Below, piece by piece: positions 1 to 9,391 of a stretch of DNA of 64,000 bases. Made by a program: the position numbers and the translations under genes. Position 1 is the first letter of the stretch, and every line of letters starts with the position of its first letter. This DNA is from Bermanella sp034112345 (GTDB lineage: Bacteria; Pseudomonadota; Gammaproteobacteria; Pseudomonadales; Oceanobacteraceae). Under the pieces are notes generated by a model. It worked only from the letters and a program-made list of their open reading frames with translations. It was not told the DNA's origin and ran no database searches. Location of the stretch: the NCBI GenBank assembly GCA_034112345.1, contig JAWUVN010000036.1, forward strand, positions 1-64,000, in the 5' to 3' direction.

Positions 1-549
1 GTGATTAATGGTTTTTAATAGAGCGTATGGGGAATGCATAAGAATATTGTCAGCGGTGAGTTCTAGTGTGTTTGTACGATTCGAATACCCCCAAAATTCA
101 GATCGTACAGCGGCTCTGGCGCAATGAAAATAAACCCCTGTAATGTTAAAAATTCCTTTTTGGTCTGTTACTTTTTCTAATAAGCCATTAATCCTTAAGC
201 TGTGGCCCAGCCCAGGCACCATAAAATACAAACTAGCAGGGTAGGAATGTGTACTGCCATTGATATTTTGAATGGCATTTAGGCTGCTTAGTTCTATTTC
301 ATAATCACTTAATATACGGGCATGGTTTTGATACTGAATTGGTGTGATTTGCATTTTTTTGTTTGAAGTACCTAAGATAGCGATGCAAGATTTTTCCATG
401 AACTCTCGGGAAAAGAAGTCTAGGCAAGGCTGAATACGTTTATCTAATACCTTAGAGTGCGATGGTATAACGTTTCTTAGTTCTGATTCTGAGGCGATGG
501 ATAAGGGAGTATCTTGTTCAGTTTTATTGGAGTTTTGGATATTGAACAT
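1..549 (-). CDS. Pyridoxamine 5'-phosphate oxidase-like flavoprotein (partial)
   Basis: Reading leftward from the ATG at 547-549, the frame stays open for 183 codons to the window edge, so the C-terminus is missing. An AAGG ribosome binding site lies about 10 bases before the start. The segment around residues 150-163 (YFHCARAAVRSEFW) resembles the strand-and-Arg/Ser motif of FMN-binding split-barrel proteins of the PNPOx family, where a similar 'HC-K/R-A--RS--W' motif is common. The family uses FMN or a related flavin. Some members are fused to a ferredoxin reductase domain, and whether this one is cannot be seen because the gene is cut. Substrate unknown. The call rests on motif resemblance only. 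Confidence 0.5.
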   Translation of the reverse strand, partial: MFNIQNSNKTEQDTPLSIASESELRNVIPSHSKVLDKRIQPCLDFFSREFMEKSCIAILGTSNKKMQITPIQYQNHARILSDYEIELSSLNAIQNINGSTHSYPASLYFMVPGLGHSLRINGLLEKVTDQKGIFNITGVYFHCARAAVRSEFWGYSNRTNTLELTADNILMHSPYALLKTINH

Positions 550-744
550 AATGGTCGCCTTTACATGAGTATCTAAGTACAGTTTAGGCGGGCTGAATTA
601 AATATTTTAGGCAGATGGTTTCAATTTTTTGGTATTTGGTGTCATTGTTAGGCCTGATAAGATTAAGCATAAATACATGCTTGTGAAACCATTAGACTTA
701 TTAGTTAAGTGCAACGCAGTAAGTGATTCAGAATAGGAATGTAC

Positions 745-1737
745 ATGGTGTATCAAGGGGCTAAAACCGTGTCAGCCATTGCGGTGGTGGATTTGGCTAA
801 TGAGATGATCACGCGTAATTTAATAGACGAAGCGGATTTAAAGGCATTGTCTATGGATGTGTTTAATGAATACCGTATGTTTAAAAATAATGAAGCCATT
901 GTGGAGCACCGTTTAGCCGAAGTACATCTTGTGTCACTTTGGAATTTGATTGATGTGCAATCGGATTTTGCTTTTAGGGTTGGCAGTACCGCTAATAAAC
1001 ACGCTAAAGGTATTTTAGCTAATTGGATTTCGTACAGTGAAACCTTAGCTCAAGCCTTTGAAATTTTCACTCAAAATGTTGAGCTGTTAAATCATGCTGA
1101 GCACTGGCAAGTGACCGAAGGCGATACTTATGTTGAGCTTGAATTTGAGCATCAGTCAGCACTTACGTATGCCAGTGCTGCCATAGAGCGTAGTGTAGTG
1201 GCGGTGATTGCATGGGGTAATTATTTTGTGAAGCAGCCTTTAAATATTTATTCAGCCAGTTTTTGTTTTTCAGCGCCTAAACATAAAGCCGAATATGAGA
1301 TGATATTTGGTCGCAATATTCAATTTAATTCAAATGTTAATCGAATTGTCTTACTTAAAACGCAATTTCATCAAAAATTAGATTCTGCAAACCCATATTT
1401 GAGCGATGTGTTAAAACAGCGTTCACAGACCATACAACGATCAATGGTGTCATTAACATCAGTCGCGGCCAGTGTAATGGAATTGTTGATAAAAGATTTG
1501 GCTGCCTATAGTACAATAGAAAATACATCAACCGAATTGCATATGAGTCGTGCAACTCTTTACCGTAAACTGAAAGAGCAAAACACAACGTTCTCAAAAT
1601 TAGTAAAGCAGGCACGGTTAGATAAGCTTGTTGAGCTGGATGTGCAGCAAGCAAGCAGTGAAGTAAGTGCTGATGCGTTAGGATTTTCGGATGTTAGTTC
1701 GTTTTATCGGTTTAGAAAATCGGTGTACATGAGTTGA
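745..1737 (+). CDS. AraC family transcriptional regulator, short C-terminus
   Basis: The protein has about 330 residues. The N-terminal part (about 15-200) looks like the AraC ligand-binding domain found in OruR/ArgR-type regulators, and the C-terminal 80 residues form an AraC helix-turn-helix domain (MSRATLYRKLKEQ, then GFSDVSSFYR). An ATG also exists at 739, but AGGA at 735-738 overlaps it and sits 6 bases before the ATG at 745, so 745 is preferred. The second HTH ends abruptly: family members usually continue with about a dozen residues of the form AF+RWTG-SP-EYR after FYR, and here only FRKSVYMS follows before TGA. The lipase gene 72 bp downstream in the same direction is a possible target. 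The inducer is unknown. Confidence 0.8.
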   Translation: MVYQGAKTVSAIAVVDLANEMITRNLIDEADLKALSMDVFNEYRMFKNNEAIVEHRLAEVHLVSLWNLIDVQSDFAFRVGSTANKHAKGILANWISYSETLAQAFEIFTQNVELLNHAEHWQVTEGDTYVELEFEHQSALTYASAAIERSVVAVIAWGNYFVKQPLNIYSASFCFSAPKHKAEYEMIFGRNIQFNSNVNRIVLLKTQFHQKLDSANPYLSDVLKQRSQTIQRSMVSLTSVAASVMELLIKDLAAYSTIENTSTELHMSRATLYRKLKEQNTTFSKLVKQARLDKLVELDVQQASSEVSADALGFSDVSSFYRFRKSVYMS

Positions 1738-1809
1738 TACGCTTCATTGATACGATGTATTGATGCATGTATTTTAAAAATATAAAAATATTTAAACTGT
1801 GAGCCTGTT

Positions 1810-2865
1810 ATGTCCAATGTATTAGTAAACTCCCTTTCAGAACAGCATGAAGTTGATGAATTGCTAGACATGAAGATACCGCATTACCGTCAGGCTTATA
1901 GTGATAGAACCGCTTGGCTTATGGCGTGCTTATCTGATTTGGCTTACGTTAAGTTTAATCCACTGGTTAAAAGTACAAGTAAACAGCATTTTGTAGAAAA
2001 AGTAGTAAGCTTGATTGGGGATACAAAATCAGCGGCATTAAATACGTTACTTCAGACGTTGGATTATGACCCTGAAGAAGAAGAGCAGAAGTTAAAAAAT
2101 AGCTCAGAGCTGTTAAATCTTAAATTAGTAAAAACATTCGATAATAACGGTACACAAGCCATTATATTAGAGAATAATTCCCATGTATTTTTAGCCTTTA
2201 GAGGCACCGAAGCCACCAGTATTAAAGATGTAAAAGCTGATGCAAATGGGGTAATGGTGGAATGTGAAACTGGGGGCAAGGTGCATTCAGGCTTTAATCA
2301 AGCGTTTAATCAAACAGCGGTTGAAATACAGTCTTATTTAAACCAAGAGCCGTGCGTAAATAAACCACTATTCATAACAGGTCATAGCTTGGGTGGTGCG
2401 TTGGCCACTATTGCAACTAAACAATTAAAGCATAAAGCGGGCATTGCGGCATGTTATACCTATGGCTCACCCAGAGTGGGAGACGCCAACTGGGCTTATA
2501 ATATAAAAGCTCCGGTTTACAGGTTGGTGAATGCAGCAGACCCTGTGACGGTGTTACCACCGGGTAAAGAGTTTATAGAGCTTTCTGCTTGGCTGGTGGG
2601 CTTGTTGCCTTATGTTGGCGATGCAATTAAGAAAGTACTGCTTTCAAAATTCAATGGGTATATGCACATTGGTGACATGAAGTATCTAACCAATAGCCCT
2701 GTGAATAATTATAAAAATGTAAGGCTGCTGTATTCGGTTAGCTTTGTATTTAGACTGAAAGCATTTTTAGTGGGTAAAACATCATTTTCTAAAATTCCTT
2801 CTGATCATTCTATTAGTATTTATCGTAAAAAATTGATGGTGATTGCAAGTAAACGTAACAAATAA
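1810..2865 (+). CDS. Lipase, class 3 family
   Basis: This 351-residue protein carries the alpha/beta-hydrolase nucleophile elbow GHSLGG (about residues 191-196, Ser 193), preceded by LAFRGTEA, as in Lipase_3 (PF01764). A catalytic Asp is likely in NAADPVTVLPP, and the His is plausibly in YMHIGDMKYL. The family hydrolyses acylglycerols or other esters. No signal peptide is visible, so it may act in the cytoplasm or be exported by a route not evident here. It sits in the same direction as the AraC gene upstream and converges on a second AraC gene. Family assignment is secure; the substrate is not. Confidence 0.85.
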   Translation: MSNVLVNSLSEQHEVDELLDMKIPHYRQAYSDRTAWLMACLSDLAYVKFNPLVKSTSKQHFVEKVVSLIGDTKSAALNTLLQTLDYDPEEEEQKLKNSSELLNLKLVKTFDNNGTQAIILENNSHVFLAFRGTEATSIKDVKADANGVMVECETGGKVHSGFNQAFNQTAVEIQSYLNQEPCVNKPLFITGHSLGGALATIATKQLKHKAGIAACYTYGSPRVGDANWAYNIKAPVYRLVNAADPVTVLPPGKEFIELSAWLVGLLPYVGDAIKKVLLSKFNGYMHIGDMKYLTNSPVNNYKNVRLLYSVSFVFRLKAFLVGKTSFSKIPSDHSISIYRKKLMVIASKRNK

Positions 2866-2899
2866 TCAAGGTAGTTTTTTAGACGGTGTGAATAAATTT

Positions 2900-2943
2900 A
2901 AGTGAATGAAATAATGCCAGTCATTAGGTCGTTCACTTTTTTT
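2900..2943. terminator. Rho-independent terminator between convergent genes
   Basis: An inverted repeat (AAGTGAATGA near 2900-2909 and TCGTTCACTT near 2929-2938, one G-T wobble) is followed by a T run to 2943. The lipase gene ends just to the left. It most clearly serves the lipase on the plus strand, and it is less convincing for the convergent AraC gene. Confidence 0.6.
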
Positions 2944-2963
2944 ATGAGATAAAATTTAGTCTT

Positions 2964-3980
2964 TTACTTTGGGTTATTAGTACGGAACTCTCCCGGAGAG
3001 CATCCTTTCCAGCGGCGAAAAGCTCGAGAGAAACTGGCTGTGTCGGTATAGCCTAATTGAAATGCCATTTCATCCAGTTTCATTTTACTGCCTAGCAGTA
3101 ATTGCTGTGCAATTTGCTGCCGTTCTTGGTCTAGTAGATTTTTGTAGTTGGTGCCTTCGGCTTCTAGTTTACGGCGTAAGCTGCGAGGTGACATGGCAAG
3201 GGCTTTTGCGACCTCTTCAAATGAGGCAACCAATCCTAGCGCCCCTAATATTTGTTGTCGAACTTGGCCGGTAAAGCCAGATTGTGTACGGCGTTCAAGT
3301 TGTTGATGACATTGGTCGCTCATTAGCCTTACAAGTTGCGAATCATATGTGGGTAATATTCGGTCGGCTTCTTCTACGGTAACGCTTAATAAATTATGCG
3401 AACAGTTATAAGTCGGTTTGATATTGATTAAGGCCTCAATCTCGGCTGCATGTTCTGGGGCATCACCTTGGAATTCTATTTTAGATAATTTAACTCCAGC
3501 TAAGCTAAGTTCATTAATCAAATTTGTGCCTGTGGCAATGTCTCGTTCTAATAAAAATTGCCTGAAGGGTGCTGGTATGCTGCTTGGATCAAGCAATATG
3601 TTGAAGTACCCATTTTCTTCATCTTGCACTAAGCGGCAATACGCGGTGCTAAGCGGTTGGTAACGAAGTGCAATAACAGATGCTTCTCGTAAGGTACGGC
3701 TGGTGCGCATGGCAAAGCCCCAAACCCCAAATGTGGATACGCTGTATTGCAGTCCTAATCGAAAACCCAATGCTGTTTCATTGGGTAAGGCCAATATTAA
3801 ATTTTCAATTAATTTCATTTCTTGCGCGCGAGAAATCAGCGCTTCGCTGTCATGAAATAAATCATCAGAAATGTTGGTGCCCGATAGACAGGTTTCTTTA
3901 TCTACACCCAAGCTTGCAGCAAAGTTAAGCATAACTTGGCTGATTACAATGGGGTGGAGTATGGGTTCTATATTCGACAT
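2964..3980 (-). CDS. AraC family transcriptional regulator
   Basis: This is a 338-residue regulator with an N-terminal ligand-binding domain of the Arabinose_bd type (about residues 15-200) and a complete C-terminal AraC HTH domain (MSPRSLRRKLEAEG, then LGYTDTASFSRAFRRWKGCSPGEFR). It is divergent from the fatty acid desaturase at 4130, with about 150 bp between them that could hold shared control sites. This arrangement makes regulation of the desaturase likely by inference, since this subfamily often controls lipid or hydrocarbon genes in gammaproteobacteria. The ligand is unknown. Confidence 0.88.
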   Translation of the reverse strand: MSNIEPILHPIVISQVMLNFAASLGVDKETCLSGTNISDDLFHDSEALISRAQEMKLIENLILALPNETALGFRLGLQYSVSTFGVWGFAMRTSRTLREASVIALRYQPLSTAYCRLVQDEENGYFNILLDPSSIPAPFRQFLLERDIATGTNLINELSLAGVKLSKIEFQGDAPEHAAEIEALINIKPTYNCSHNLLSVTVEEADRILPTYDSQLVRLMSDQCHQQLERRTQSGFTGQVRQQILGALGLVASFEEVAKALAMSPRSLRRKLEAEGTNYKNLLDQERQQIAQQLLLGSKMKLDEMAFQLGYTDTASFSRAFRRWKGCSPGEFRTNNPK

Positions 3981-4129
3981 GCTGAAAGTCTATCTTATAT
4001 ACCGATGCACGAATAGCAGGCCCTGATCCGCTGGCCGTTTAAGCAAGTTGAAAGGCCTCTATTGCCCTGTGATCATGCGTGCATAGTGACTAAATTATAA
4101 TCATTGTATTTGCTTGATTGGAAATTCTT

Positions 4130-5014
4130 ATGTCAGAAGACCTTACTGCGTTGAATAAGCAGGCCATATCGGCCGCCCAAAATCATATGGGGCATGTTGC
4201 ATGGCTAACGGTAGGCTTTACTTTTTTAGTGGTACTGGCGTTCGCTATAAATTTGATGTTGTTTGCACAGGGTTTAGTTTCGGCTTGGGTTTCGGTGTTG
4301 ATAGTGGGGTTGTTAACGTATTTCTCGTACACGCCCTTACATGAAGCGGCCCATAGAAACATTAATGGTAACAACGAAAAACTTACTTGGTTAAATGATT
4401 TATGTGGTTACTTAGTTGCCCCGATTATTGCGATTCCGTATGCGTCTCATCGCTTAGAGCATTTTACTCATCATCGTTATACCAATCAGCCTGATAAAGA
4501 CCCTGATTTTGTGATTAATGGATTGGGTAAAGGTTTATTGATTGGTTTTTGGACAATGATCAAATTCATGTGGGTTCAAAACGCATTTTTTGCTTTAAAC
4601 CATTGGAGCCGTGCCACGATTAAAGAGCGCATTGTTTTTTGTATCGAAGTCAGCGTGTCGATTGGCTGGCGTGCGGCGTTTATTTTACTGGTTGATCAGC
4701 CTGGGGTGGCTTGGGTAATTTTAGTAGGCTCTTTAATAGGTGGATTTTTTACCGCGTATTGGTTTGCTTACCGCCCGCACTTACCTTACAAAGAGCCTAA
4801 GCGTTATAAAAATACAAATAGTTTGATTATGCCCGCTTGTATGAAACCGTTTGAGTGGATTTGGTTAGGGCAAAACCTACACTCAATTCATCATCTTTTT
4901 CCGCGTGTGCCTTTTTATCGTTATCATAAACTGCATGATGAAATAGAGCCCGTACTGCACGCACATGGCACACCGATCATTGGAATATTTAGCCATAAGC
5001 CAATTGATAAATAA
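4130..5014 (+). CDS. Membrane-bound fatty acid desaturase family protein
   Basis: The 294-residue integral membrane protein shows the three histidine boxes of the FA_desaturase family (PF00487): HEAAH (about residue 70), HRLEHFTHHRYTN (about 107) and HSIHH (about 254-258). These ligate the di-iron centre that activates oxygen. Hydrophobic segments fall around 20-60, between boxes one and two, and near 175-215. A TTG lies in frame at 4118, but the ATG at 4130 is preceded by GGA at 7-base spacing and is preferred. The substrate could be acyl lipid, or another hydrocarbon chain as in carotenoid hydroxylase/ketolase relatives. The divergent AraC gene is its probable regulator. Confidence 0.85.
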   Translation: MSEDLTALNKQAISAAQNHMGHVAWLTVGFTFLVVLAFAINLMLFAQGLVSAWVSVLIVGLLTYFSYTPLHEAAHRNINGNNEKLTWLNDLCGYLVAPIIAIPYASHRLEHFTHHRYTNQPDKDPDFVINGLGKGLLIGFWTMIKFMWVQNAFFALNHWSRATIKERIVFCIEVSVSIGWRAAFILLVDQPGVAWVILVGSLIGGFFTAYWFAYRPHLPYKEPKRYKNTNSLIMPACMKPFEWIWLGQNLHSIHHLFPRVPFYRYHKLHDEIEPVLHAHGTPIIGIFSHKPIDK

Positions 5015-5021
5015 TTGAGCT

Positions 5022-5070
5022 TGTATGCTGGGTTACGAAAACCGTAAAAAGGTTTGCTAACCCGCTCTAC
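5022..5070. repeat. Intergenic palindrome, GCTGGGTTACG family
   Basis: An imperfect inverted repeat (GGGTTACGAAAACC and GGTTTGCTAACCC around a 7-base A-rich loop) lies between the convergent desaturase and patB genes. It shares GCTGGGTTACG with the palindrome at 17193-17247. It may act as a bidirectional terminator or be a REP-like dispersed repeat. There is no clear T run. Confidence 0.55.
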
Positions 5071-5088
5071 CTTTATAATTATTTATCT

Positions 5089-6258
5089 TTATAGTGTTGC
5101 CATTCTGGCTTGCACGGCTTTTTCAATACGATCTAACGATTCAGCCAATAGGTCTCGTTGGCAACCAAAATTCAATCGCACATAGTCATTGTCACCAAAT
5201 TCTGATCCAGCCGACATTCCCACTCCGTATTCTTCAAAATATTTCTGTGGGTTGTCCAGTTTTAGGTCTGCTACGTTTAGCCATGCTAGGTAGGTTGCTT
5301 CGCATGGGCGCATGCTGATGCCATTTATGGTATTAATGCGATCTAAAATCAGTTGATGATTGCCTTGTAGATAAGGGATTAATTTTTGACGCCATGGCTC
5401 GCCGTATTTGTACGCTGCAATCGCGGCCTGCGTACCAATAATGTTTACATGACCTACCAGGCCGAACATTAGGTCGCTGTATTGTTTGCGTATTTTTGAA
5501 TTTGGAATAATAGCAAAAGCACAGTCTAATCCTGCGATGTTAAACGTTTTACTGGGTGCCATTAACGTAATGCTTAAATTAGCTATGTTTTCATTAAGGC
5601 TGGCAATAGGGATATGTTTTTTGTTGTTTAGTATTAAATCGCAATGCACATCATCGCTGCACATAATTAAGTTATGTTTGATGCACATATCTGCAATGTC
5701 TTGCAGTTCATCACGGTTGTATACCTTACCTATGGGATTATGTGGATTGCAAAATAGCATTAGGCCGGTGTCAGGCGTGATGCTTTTTTCAAAGGCTGGG
5801 ATATCCAGTTCCCAGTTATCGTTTTTAGCCTGTGTTGAAAAGGTTTGATTCTCGAACTCTAATATGGGCGAATGCTTCATTAAATGAGGGTAAACGGGCA
5901 ATGCCGTAGTACCGGCTGGTTTACCATTTTTTATGCTGATAGCACGAGCTACATTTAATCCTTTTACAACACCTGGTGTGAGTACAATCCATTCGGGTTG
6001 TATGACCCAATCATAATGGGTTTGGCAGTGGTCAACAATCAATTGCATCAGCTCTGGGTTATCTGATCCGTAGCCCAGTACGCCGTGCTGGCTTCTTTGA
6101 GTGATGGCATCCACAATTTCATCGGCGATATGAAAATCCATATCCGCCACCCACATTGGCAGGATGTCTTTATCTTTATAGCGTTTCCATTTAATGGAAT
6201 CAGATTCGCTGCGATCAACGGGTTTGCCAAAATAAGGGTAGGTGTGTTGTTCAGACAT
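5089..6258 (-). CDS. patB: MalY/PatB family PLP-dependent cystathionine beta-lyase
   Basis: This fold-type I aminotransferase-like protein has about 389 residues, matching the 390 of E. coli MalY. Diagnostic segments include LPMWVADMDF near the N-terminus, NPHNPIGKV, CSDDVHCDL and the PLP lysine in MAPSKTFNIAGLDCAF. The family cleaves the C-S bond of cystathionine and other S-conjugates, giving homocysteine or a thiol, pyruvate and ammonia; MalY also modulates the maltose regulator. A longer frame begins at 6291, but MSEQHTYPYFGKP at 6258 fits the family N-terminus better. It is followed at 6390 by a nitroreductase transcribed in the same direction. Confidence 0.85.
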   Translation of the reverse strand: MSEQHTYPYFGKPVDRSESDSIKWKRYKDKDILPMWVADMDFHIADEIVDAITQRSQHGVLGYGSDNPELMQLIVDHCQTHYDWVIQPEWIVLTPGVVKGLNVARAISIKNGKPAGTTALPVYPHLMKHSPILEFENQTFSTQAKNDNWELDIPAFEKSITPDTGLMLFCNPHNPIGKVYNRDELQDIADMCIKHNLIMCSDDVHCDLILNNKKHIPIASLNENIANLSITLMAPSKTFNIAGLDCAFAIIPNSKIRKQYSDLMFGLVGHVNIIGTQAAIAAYKYGEPWRQKLIPYLQGNHQLILDRINTINGISMRPCEATYLAWLNVADLKLDNPQKYFEEYGVGMSAGSEFGDNDYVRLNFGCQRDLLAESLDRIEKAVQARMATL

Positions 6259-6389
6259 ATTGCTGGTCGCCAAGATCAAAGGTATTAACAATTTATTGTA
6301 TGGGACCAGTGTAAACAGAATTACGCATAAGTGAACAGTTTGAATGCTCAGTTATGCTTGATTGACTTGTCCCTTGATAGGGTAGGGAT

Positions 6390-7109
6390 TTATTTGGCTG
6401 GAATTAATAGCTCGTTTAAAGCCAATTTATTTGGTCGGTAGGTGTTTACGGCATCTTTTGTTGGATAACCTAATGCTAAGCCGCACACCAGTTTATAGCC
6501 TTCTGGTATATCAAAGTGTTCTTCTAAAGGGGATCGCCACATCCCCAGTGCCCCTTGTGCGCACGTGCCTAAGCCTTTGTTAGTGGCGGAAAGCATAAGT
6601 GATTGCATCATGATGCCTGCATCCACAAAGGCGGTGAATTTCATACCTGGGTGAACAAACACAAATATGGCGGCAGGAGCATCAAAAAATGTGAAGTTAC
6701 GAGCCATTTGCTCGTCCCGTGCCTTTGAGTCACCACGTTTGATATCTAATATTTGATATAAACCTCGGCCTGTCTCCATTCGGCGTTTCTGAAATATACC
6801 TGGGTACTTACCAAGAATGGGTTTGAAGTCGCCATCAGGCATGGCCTTGCTTGTTAGTGCCGAAAACACTTTGAGAGGCATGGGTTTGCGCTGTATTTTG
6901 TTTATTTTGTGGTATTTAGCCAATAGTGCCTGGCCCAGTTTTTTGCAGGTATCCCCTGTGGCCACAGCAATTTTATAAGGTTGTGTATTTGAGCTAGAAG
7001 GGGATTCTAATGCGTCTAATAGAATGTCATCTAGAATAGTTTGATCAATTTCTTCATCAGTAAATGCGCGGATGCTTCTGCGAATATTTAATACGTCGTT
7101 AAATTCCAT
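6390..7109 (-). CDS. Nitroreductase family FMN-dependent oxidoreductase
   Basis: This 239-residue protein begins with RRSIRAFTDEEID, the typical FMN-phosphate-binding start of nitroreductases. Further family segments are SPSSSNTQPYK (about residues 37-47), DAGIMMQSLMLSATNKGLGTC in the middle, and CGLALGYP near the end. Such proteins are dimeric flavoproteins that use NAD(P)H to reduce nitroaromatics, quinones or enones. The real substrate cannot be read from sequence. It stands alone, upstream of patB on the same strand with a gap of about 130 bp. Confidence 0.85.
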   Translation of the reverse strand: MEFNDVLNIRRSIRAFTDEEIDQTILDDILLDALESPSSSNTQPYKIAVATGDTCKKLGQALLAKYHKINKIQRKPMPLKVFSALTSKAMPDGDFKPILGKYPGIFQKRRMETGRGLYQILDIKRGDSKARDEQMARNFTFFDAPAAIFVFVHPGMKFTAFVDAGIMMQSLMLSATNKGLGTCAQGALGMWRSPLEEHFDIPEGYKLVCGLALGYPTKDAVNTYRPNKLALNELLIPAK

Positions 7110-7319
7110 TAGTAAGCTAGCTCTTTTTATTTTTAATCCGTTGGCCTGCTCTGATGATTAGACCCTGACAATACTGATTGTTTTATAAATTTATCGTGTT
7201 GTACCTGAATGCAAAACAGTAAGTAATTTAAAGCATTTAGGCAATAATCGAATAGGCCAAAAAGATTGGCGAGAAAGATTATTCGACTTATTTTCTTGGG
7301 TTGAATCGGGTTTGTTAAA

Positions 7320-8465
7320 TTAATCTAGATTCTTTTTAAATCGCACTGATGCAAATACTAAACCTGCTATTGTGAATGTAAATAACCATAACACATCGTA
7401 TTCCATATCTAATATGGTGACATCTTTTAACACTATGGATCTTATTAATCGCATAAAGTGTGTAGCAGGAAATACTTCAGCAATGTACTGAGCTGCTAAT
7501 GGCATGGCTTCGTAAGGAAACATAAAGCCTGATAATAAAATAGAGGGCAATAATATGAATATGGTCAATTGCGTTGATTGAAGCTGATTAACGGTAATTG
7601 TCGATATGATTAATCCTAATACTAAACTGGCTGCTATGAACAGTAACGTAGCCAAACCAAGTTGAATTAAGCTGCCATTGATGGGCACAGAAAAAACCAA
7701 ATGCCCTAATCCTAAAATGATGATGACTTGTAATAGTCCGATAAAAATATAAGGAAATATTTTTCCTATCATTAACTCGTATGTGCGCACAGGCGTTGTA
7801 ATGAGCATTTCTAAATTTCCCCGTTCGCGCTCTCGTACAATGGCGGCAGAGGTAAACATGATCATGGTCATGGTTAGAATAATGCCCACTAATCCAGGCA
7901 CAATATTAACAGCCGTGCGTTGCTCAGGATTGTAAAGCAGTGCGACTTCAAATGTGGGTGTGCTGCGGTTGGTGGGTTTGTTTAGAAGTTCTGATAACGG
8001 CATACTTCTTAGGCTTTTAATTGCACTGGCAATGACGGTATCGCTGCCATCAACTAACCATTGTGCAATGGGGCGGTCAGTTTGTTCATTGGTGCTGGGC
8101 GGGGTGGTAAACCCTAAGCTAGAGTGCCTGGCCACTCTTTGGCTTAAGTCAGGCGGTATGATTAATAGCGCTCGAATTTTTGAACTGGCCAGTGCAGATT
8201 TTGCCGATTGTAAATTATTATACTGTTGTTCAAATTTAACAATTTGAGTGGCTGTTACGGTTTGAATCAGTACCCGACTTAATCCAGTTTGGCTTTGGTC
8301 GTAAACGCCTACAGGAATGTCATGGACATGGGTATTGATAGCATAACCAAATAACATTAATTGAATCAGTGGAATCATAATGACCATGCCAAAGGTCATG
8401 CGGTCTCGTTTTAATTGGATCAGTTCTTTGCCAACAATAGCGGAGATTCGAGATATCATTTTCAT
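7320..8465 (-). CDS. ABC-2 type transporter permease
   Basis: This is an ABC-2 membrane permease of about 381 residues: an N-terminal membrane anchor (QLMLFGYAINTHV), a large periplasmic domain, then five hydrophobic segments in the C-terminal half (for example GLVGIILTMTMIMFTSAAIV). RERERGNLEMLITTPV is the conserved coupling region of the YhhJ/YbhR-type family. The start at 8465 overlaps the stop of the upstream ATPase by 4 bases (ATGA). A longer in-frame start at 8531 would lie inside the ATPase gene and is not favoured. It forms an efflux unit with the next two genes. Confidence 0.88.
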   Translation of the reverse strand: MKMISRISAIVGKELIQLKRDRMTFGMVIMIPLIQLMLFGYAINTHVHDIPVGVYDQSQTGLSRVLIQTVTATQIVKFEQQYNNLQSAKSALASSKIRALLIIPPDLSQRVARHSSLGFTTPPSTNEQTDRPIAQWLVDGSDTVIASAIKSLRSMPLSELLNKPTNRSTPTFEVALLYNPEQRTAVNIVPGLVGIILTMTMIMFTSAAIVRERERGNLEMLITTPVRTYELMIGKIFPYIFIGLLQVIIILGLGHLVFSVPINGSLIQLGLATLLFIAASLVLGLIISTITVNQLQSTQLTIFILLPSILLSGFMFPYEAMPLAAQYIAEVFPATHFMRLIRSIVLKDVTILDMEYDVLWLFTFTIAGLVFASVRFKKNLD

Positions 8466-9391
8466 TGTTGTCTCCCTTTTCCAGTACAGGTGACAAATAC
8501 ATCTTCTAGGCTGGGTCTTACAATGGCGCATTCATTACGGTCATTGATAAAGGGAAGTTTTGATAAATATAATATCGGGTCTTTGATCTCTTTTTTAATT
8601 AATACTCTTAGTCTTGCGCCCAATTGAGCAGCAGAAATAACGGCTGGTGTGTTAACTAATAATTTTTTTAAAGCACGAATGTCAGTAGCAGTTAAGTCAA
8701 TCACATGAGCGTTCATATCTTTCATGAGTTGTTCTGGGCTGCCATCAGCGCGTTTTATCCCGTTTTCTAGAATGGCCAATTTGTGGCAACGTTCTGCTTC
8801 GTCCATGTAGTGAGTTGACACTAAAATAGTGGTGCCTTGATCGCGTAAATCAAATAGTTGCTCCCAAAACTCTCGACGATTTTCGGGGTCAACTGCAGAT
8901 GTTGGCTCGTCTAAAAACAACAGTTTTGGCTGGTGAATAGTGGCACCCGCAAGGGCGAGCCTTTGTCGTTGGCCACCACTCATACTGCCTGCCAATTGTG
9001 TGGTTTTTTGTTCTAATTCAAAAATACTTAATAGTTGTTTAATACGTTGAGCTTGTTGGTGTTTATTTAATCCATAAATTTTGGCTAAGAATTGTAGATT
9101 TTCTTTAACGGTTAAATCGTCATAGAGCGAGAATTTTTGCGTCATATAGCCTATTTGGTTACGCAACGCTTCTGCTTCACCTGGGAGACTAAGCCCTAAT
9201 ACCTCAACCTCGCCAGAGGTGGGTTTTAATAGGCCGGTGAGTAATCGAATGGCAGTGGTTTTACCGCAACCATTTGGGCCTAAAAATCCATATATTTTTC
9301 CACGCTCAACTTCTAAATCTAAATGGTCAATGGCTTTTAGTTCACCAAAGTGCCGGGAGAGATTGCGTGCAGTAATGGCAAACTGGCTCAT
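8462..9391 (-). CDS. ABC transporter ATP-binding protein (efflux)
   Basis: This single nucleotide-binding domain of 309 residues has Walker A GPNGCGKTT (38-46), signature MSGGQRQRLALAG and Walker B LLFLDEPT, all intact, and is followed by a C-terminal extension of about 80 residues typical of ABC-2 drug or polysaccharide exporters. It should power the permease encoded directly downstream. It overlaps the preceding HlyD gene by 4 bases at 9388-9391 and the permease by 4 bases, so the three are surely co-transcribed and translationally coupled. Order and families match the E. coli ybhG-ybhF-ybhSR and yhiI-rbbA-yhhJ systems, although here there is one permease and one NBD. Confidence 0.9.
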   Translation of the reverse strand: MSQFAITARNLSRHFGELKAIDHLDLEVERGKIYGFLGPNGCGKTTAIRLLTGLLKPTSGEVEVLGLSLPGEAEALRNQIGYMTQKFSLYDDLTVKENLQFLAKIYGLNKHQQAQRIKQLLSIFELEQKTTQLAGSMSGGQRQRLALAGATIHQPKLLFLDEPTSAVDPENRREFWEQLFDLRDQGTTILVSTHYMDEAERCHKLAILENGIKRADGSPEQLMKDMNAHVIDLTATDIRALKKLLVNTPAVISAAQLGARLRVLIKKEIKDPILYLSKLPFINDRNECAIVRPSLEDVFVTCTGKGRQQ

